A stretch of 8,230 nucleotides of DNA, from contig JBDLJV010000093.1 of the NCBI GenBank assembly GCA_039714175.1, forward strand, positions 1 to 8,230, in the 5' to 3' direction. Positions 6,317 through 8,230 of this stretch are shown here, in pieces (the stretch's first letter is position 1; each line of letters opens with the position of its first letter). A program made the position numbers and the translations under genes. The stretch comes from B3-G11 sp039714175 (lineage in GTDB: Bacteria; Actinomycetota; Acidimicrobiia; Spongiisociales; UBA5794). The notes under the pieces are model-generated. The model did not search any database. It had not been told where the DNA came from and saw only the letters and a list, made by a program, of their open reading frames with translations.

Positions 6317-7132
6317 CTACGGACCGTGTTCGGCGAGAAACTCGCCGACAGCTTCGATCAGCTGAGGGCCCCCAGCAAGTTCGTAGTCGTTGTGATCGGC
6401 ACCCTCGATCACGACGAGTTCCTTGGGCTCTGCCGCGGCGTCGTATAGATGACGGCTCTCATCGATAGGGATCGTCCCGTCCGCCGATCCGGCGACTATC
6501 AGCAGCGGGGCAGCGATCCGACCAATGCGCTCGACGTTGTCGTACCGATCTCGCAGGAGCATGGACATTGGGAGAATCGGATAGTGGATCGACCCGACTG
6601 AGGCGAGGGAAGCGAATGGTGACCGAAGGACGAGAGCCGCTGGCTCGATCTGTTCAGCGACGCCAAGGGCTACGGCAGCGCCGAGCGACTCACCGAAGTA
6701 GATGATCTTCGTCGGGTCGACGTCGGGCCGACCTCCCACAAACCGAACCGCTGCGAGACCGTCGGCGATCAGCCCTTCCTCGCTTGGCTGTCCCTGGTTG
6801 CCTCCATAGCCGCGGTAGTCGAATAGGAGCACTCCGTGTTCGAGGGATGCCAACGAACGCGCCAGCCCCACTCGACCTCCTCGGTTCCCTCCATTGCCGT
6901 TGAAGACCACGACGGCCGCGTCCGCTTGAGGGTGCGCGAAGAACCATCCGTTCAACGTGAGTCCGTCGTCGGTTGTGAACTCGACGGCCTCGGCTTCCGG
7001 GGCGACAATGCCCTGGCTCGGCAACTGCTGTTCAGGGAAGTAGATGAGACGACGCTGGAGGGACCACAGTCCTCCGAGGCCGACCACCACTGTCAGCGTT
7101 CCGATTGCGGCGATCAGCATGGGTTTTCGCAC
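6317..7132 (-). CDS. Membrane-anchored alpha/beta hydrolase (BEM46/ABHD13-like)
   Basis: A 271-residue serine hydrolase, probably tethered by one N-terminal helix (about 5-24) with the catalytic domain outside the cytoplasm. The family order is complete: RRLIYFPEQQLP (27-38), a TTDDGLTLNGWFF strand (53-65), FDYRGYGGNQGQPSEEGL (104-121), the nucleophile elbow GESLG (147-151, S149), LRSPFAS (169-175), the acid D218 in GSADGTIP (215-222) and H247 in EGADHNDY (243-250). The oxyanion-side motif, usually HGNGGN or HGNAGN, reads NGNGGN (78-83), with Asn for His. The start is GTG at 7132; an ATG four codons later (7120) is an equally plausible start. Neither has a strong Shine-Dalgarno. It lies 129 bp after the secreted protein gene on the same strand. 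Substrate unknown; relatives are esterases, thioesterases or lipases. Confidence 0.9.
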   Translation of the reverse strand: MRKPMLIAAIGTLTVVVGLGGLWSLQRRLIYFPEQQLPSQGIVAPEAEAVEFTTDDGLTLNGWFFAHPQADAAVVVFNGNGGNRGGRVGLARSLASLEHGVLLFDYRGYGGNQGQPSEEGLIADGLAAVRFVGGRPDVDPTKIIYFGESLGAAVALGVAEQIEPAALVLRSPFASLASVGSIHYPILPMSMLLRDRYDNVERIGRIAAPLLIVAGSADGTIPIDESRHLYDAAAEPKELVVIEGADHNDYELAGGPQLIEAVGEFLAEHGP

Positions 7133-7145
7133 GTCCGTTGCCTGT

Positions 7146-7164
7146 CGATACAGAGAGCGTATCG
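7146..7164. repeat. Short inverted repeat upstream of the alpha/beta hydrolase
   Basis: CGATAC and GTATCG form perfect 6-bp arms around a 7-base loop, 14-32 bases before the GTG start. It could be a small operator or an mRNA stem near the ribosome binding site; at this length chance is also possible. Confidence 0.35.
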
Positions 7165-7261
7165 CACGTGTGAGAACCTTGGGTTCGCGGCAGCACCGCT
7201 ATCGACTCGTAGGCGAGGAGACATCACCCCCTCCCCCGAACTTCCGCTCAACGGCGAGCTT

Positions 7262-7819
7262 CTACTTCATGGACGAGTCCGACGCGGTGTACGCGATCTC
7301 CCCCATGAAGTTGAACTGCGCGAGACCGTCCGGAATGTCAAGAACGGTTTCACCGTCGGGGATGTCTCCAATCCCGTGCAACATGCCAGAGCCCGTTGCA
7401 TGAGCGAAGCGCCCGGTCCCACCAACGGCCGTCCACTCCCCTTCGAACGCGAAGCCATCGGGATCCGGGTCGAAATCTCCAATCAACTGGCCAAGCATGG
7501 TGTGCTCAAGCCACAGCTGGTCACCATTGGCGGCGGTGAACGTGACCGTACCCACGGACGCAAATCCTTCAGGGCCGGGAACCGTGCACTGCGTCAGCTC
7601 GTACTCGACCCTGCCCAGATGGGACATCTGCCCCACCCCTGCACTGGGGAAACGCCATAGGTAACCCGCATCGAGGCAAGCCTCGTCACCAAAATCGGGC
7701 GGTCCGTGCTCCCCCATCACGGTTCCTTTGATCGGCACCTCCGAGGTAGCCGTCGCCGGGGCCGCAATCGCCGTCAGAAGCAACATCATGACTACAAAGA
7801 TCCTAAGTATCCTCACCAT
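7262..7819 (-). CDS. Small secreted beta-rich protein (allene-oxide-cyclase-barrel-like)
   Basis: A 185-residue exported protein. The N-terminus is a textbook Sec signal peptide: basic start (MVRILR), hydrophobic core (7-20), and ATA just before a likely cleavage near residue 24-25. The mature part is rich in short beta segments and carries the run FEGEWTAVGGTGRFAHATGS (125-144). From memory, VTGGTGRFAGATGSG-like runs mark a common family of secreted bacterial barrels related to allene oxide cyclase or calycins, but I cannot confirm membership. C48 and C78 are the only mature cysteines and could form a disulfide. DIPDG occurs twice (152-156, 161-165). The ATG at 7819 is supported by GGAAAGGGG six bases upstream and a promoter further back. 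The function of the family is not established, so only the secretion call is firm. Confidence 0.85.
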   Translation of the reverse strand: MVRILRIFVVMMLLLTAIAAPATATSEVPIKGTVMGEHGPPDFGDEACLDAGYLWRFPSAGVGQMSHLGRVEYELTQCTVPGPEGFASVGTVTFTAANGDQLWLEHTMLGQLIGDFDPDPDGFAFEGEWTAVGGTGRFAHATGSGMLHGIGDIPDGETVLDIPDGLAQFNFMGEIAYTASDSSMK

Positions 7820-7825
7820 CGGATA

Positions 7826-7834
7826 CCCCTTTCC
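7826..7834 (-). promoter_or_regulatory. Ribosome binding site of the secreted protein gene
   Basis: GGAAAGGGG on the minus strand, six bases before the ATG at 7819. It is one of the clearest Shine-Dalgarno sequences in front of a gene in this window and fixes the start. Confidence 0.6.
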
Positions 7835-7888
7835 GAGCGGACCAATCGAGCGCTTGAGCGTGGCCTCGGCGCCGTCCGCCCACCTTTC

Positions 7889-7917
7889 ATCGTATCAATG
7901 GGTTCTCCCAGCCTCAA
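7889..7917 (-). promoter_or_regulatory. Candidate housekeeping promoter of the secreted protein gene
   Basis: On the minus strand TTGAGG (7912-7917) and TACGAT (7889-7894) are separated by exactly 17 bases, a good match to a sigma70/SigA promoter and to the actinobacterial TANNNT -10. Transcription would start near 7880, giving a leader of about 60 bases before the ATG at 7819. The call is by eye, without a scoring model. Confidence 0.5.
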
Positions 7918-8059
7918 GCCGCTATCAGCATGGTGATGCCCTCCTCCAAGGGCGCTTCCCCCGTGATCTGCTGGGAGGCAACACAGCGTGGGCGCAGACC
8001 TCTGAAGGAGCCTCCGTGGCGATTGAATCGCCCAAGCGGAGCGCAGCAATGAGCGATCA
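7918..8059. other. Gene-free stretch with tRNA-like scraps
   Basis: No protein gene is supported here. On the minus strand there is a strong Shine-Dalgarno-like GGAGGAGGG (7939-7947) before a six-codon reading frame (7914-7931). Scraps resembling tRNA-Val follow: CAGAGGTC (7997-8004 region), a GCGCCCA acceptor-like end (7989-7995) and GGGCGATT (8026-8033 region). GGCGATT-G-AATCGCC (8018-8032) is a 15-base near-perfect palindrome. Confidence 0.35.
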
Positions 8060-8118
8060 ATCGCCCACCTACACGAAGAAGGCCAGACAGAGCCTGGCAC
8101 TTCGTGTAGGTGGGCGAT
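8060..8118. repeat. Perfect 19-bp inverted repeat containing a tRNA acceptor end
   Basis: ATCGCCCACCTACACGAAG (8060-8078) is the exact reverse complement of 8100-8118. The 21-base spacer has its own 5-bp stem, GCCAG (8082-8086) with CTGGC (8094-8098). The right arm contains, on the minus strand, the ATCGCCC acceptor strand (8112-8118) of the tRNA-Val-like 3' half plus its trailer. No T-run follows on either strand, so it is not a normal intrinsic terminator. Confidence 0.8.
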
Positions 8119-8148
8119 ACTGGGATCGAACCAGTGACCTCTGCAGTG
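8111..8148 (-). pseudogene. tRNA-Val-like 3' half without a matching 5' half
   Basis: Read on the minus strand, this holds CAC (positions 36-38), the 3' anticodon stem TGCAG, a five-base variable loop AGGTC, T-stem ACTGG / CCAGT around the loop TTCGATC, acceptor strand ATCGCCC and discriminator A. This agrees with what I remember of actinobacterial tRNA-Val 3' halves. A 5' anticodon stem CTGCA lies upstream (8156-8160), but the loop between is ten bases (TTTCAGGCAC) instead of seven, and no GGGCGAT acceptor or normal D-arm precedes it; a 13-bp hairpin stands there instead. No CCA is encoded. It is most likely a decayed or duplicated fragment. A permuted or integration-derived origin is discussed in the findings. 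Confidence 0.55.
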
Positions 8149-8158
8149 CCTGAAATGC

Positions 8159-8188
8159 AGTTGTGCAGCGCCTGAGCGCTGCACAACT
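8159..8188. repeat. Perfect 13-bp hairpin between the two tRNA 3' halves
   Basis: AGTTGTGCAGCGC (8159-8171) and GCGCTGCACAACT (8176-8188) pair fully around a four-base loop (CTGA on plus, TCAG on minus). It begins four bases past the discriminator base of the upstream tRNA piece and runs into the anticodon stem of the next, replacing the place of an acceptor strand and D-arm. Confidence 0.8.
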
Positions 8189-8192
8189 CCTG

Positions 8193-8230
8193 TGGGCGAT
8201 GGCAGGATCGAACTGCCGACCTCTGCAGTG
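8193..8230 (-). tRNA. tRNA-Val, 3' half (cut by right edge)
   Basis: Minus-strand 3' part of a tRNA: CAC (36-38), TGCAG (39-43), AGGTC (44-48), T-stem GGCAG / CTGCC around TTCGATC, acceptor ATCGCCC and discriminator A at 8193. Every element has canonical length, and the T-stem pairs perfectly. C36-A37 fits anticodons ending in C, as all Val anticodons do, and the acceptor and variable loop match actinobacterial tRNA-Val, but the anticodon's first two bases and the 5' half lie outside the window. CCA is not encoded. Whether the gene is complete cannot be seen. Confidence 0.6.

Noticed and set aside
8060..8118. Inverted repeat as an intrinsic terminator
   Set aside because: The stem is strong but no T-run follows on either strand, and the arm includes tRNA acceptor sequence.
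7813..8184. Overlapping open frames on both strands in the tRNA-scrap region
   Set aside because: Their translations contain stretches typical of translated tRNA and inverted repeats, with no protein family signs.

Overview
The window is GC-rich bacterial DNA, probably from an actinobacterium. The clues are the class II DAHP synthase with mycobacterial AroG-type motifs, a tRNA-Val 3' half in actinobacterial style without an encoded CCA, TANNNT-type -10 candidates and mixed ATG/GTG starts. Placement near Acidimicrobiia is a guess. Most of the DNA is ordinary chromosome, with seven complete protein genes and one cut by the left edge.

Layout. Positions 1-1538 (+): the C-terminal part of a patatin-like lipid acyl hydrolase, coupled by an ATGA overlap to a three-helix membrane protein of unknown function. 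Positions 1525-4679 (-): an aldo/keto reductase, a class II DAHP synthase (entry to the shikimate pathway) and a ROK-family fructokinase. The last two overlap by 14 bp, and the fructokinase also overlaps the membrane protein gene tail to tail by 14 bp. Positions 4745-5989 (+): a CNNM/CBS (CorC/HlyC-type) membrane protein, divergent from the reductase across 65 bp. Positions 6317-7132 (-): a membrane-anchored alpha/beta hydrolase. Positions 7262-7819 (-): a small secreted beta-rich protein with a good promoter and ribosome binding site.

Two gene-free stretches hold the unusual material. Positions 5990-6316, between two convergent genes, are filled almost exactly by two diverged copies of one repeat in opposite orientation. 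Each has matching outer ends and its own G/C hairpin, and a 7-bp tandem repeat lies between them. This looks like a small non-coding interspersed element.

Positions 7930-8230 hold tRNA-Val pieces on the minus strand: the 3' half of a tRNA entering from the right edge, a second 3' half whose T-stem differs by paired changes and which has no normal 5' half, a perfect 13-bp hairpin where that 5' half should be, and a perfect 19-bp inverted repeat that puts a GGGCGAT acceptor strand downstream of the ATCGCCC acceptor strand. The order 3' half then 5' acceptor is that of a permuted tRNA, but decay, an integration scar or an assembly fold-back are simpler explanations.

Functionally, fructokinase feeds fructose 6-phosphate into the pool that gives erythrose 4-phosphate, a substrate of DAHP synthase, so their overlap may be more than chance. 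No defence, CRISPR or toxin system is visible.
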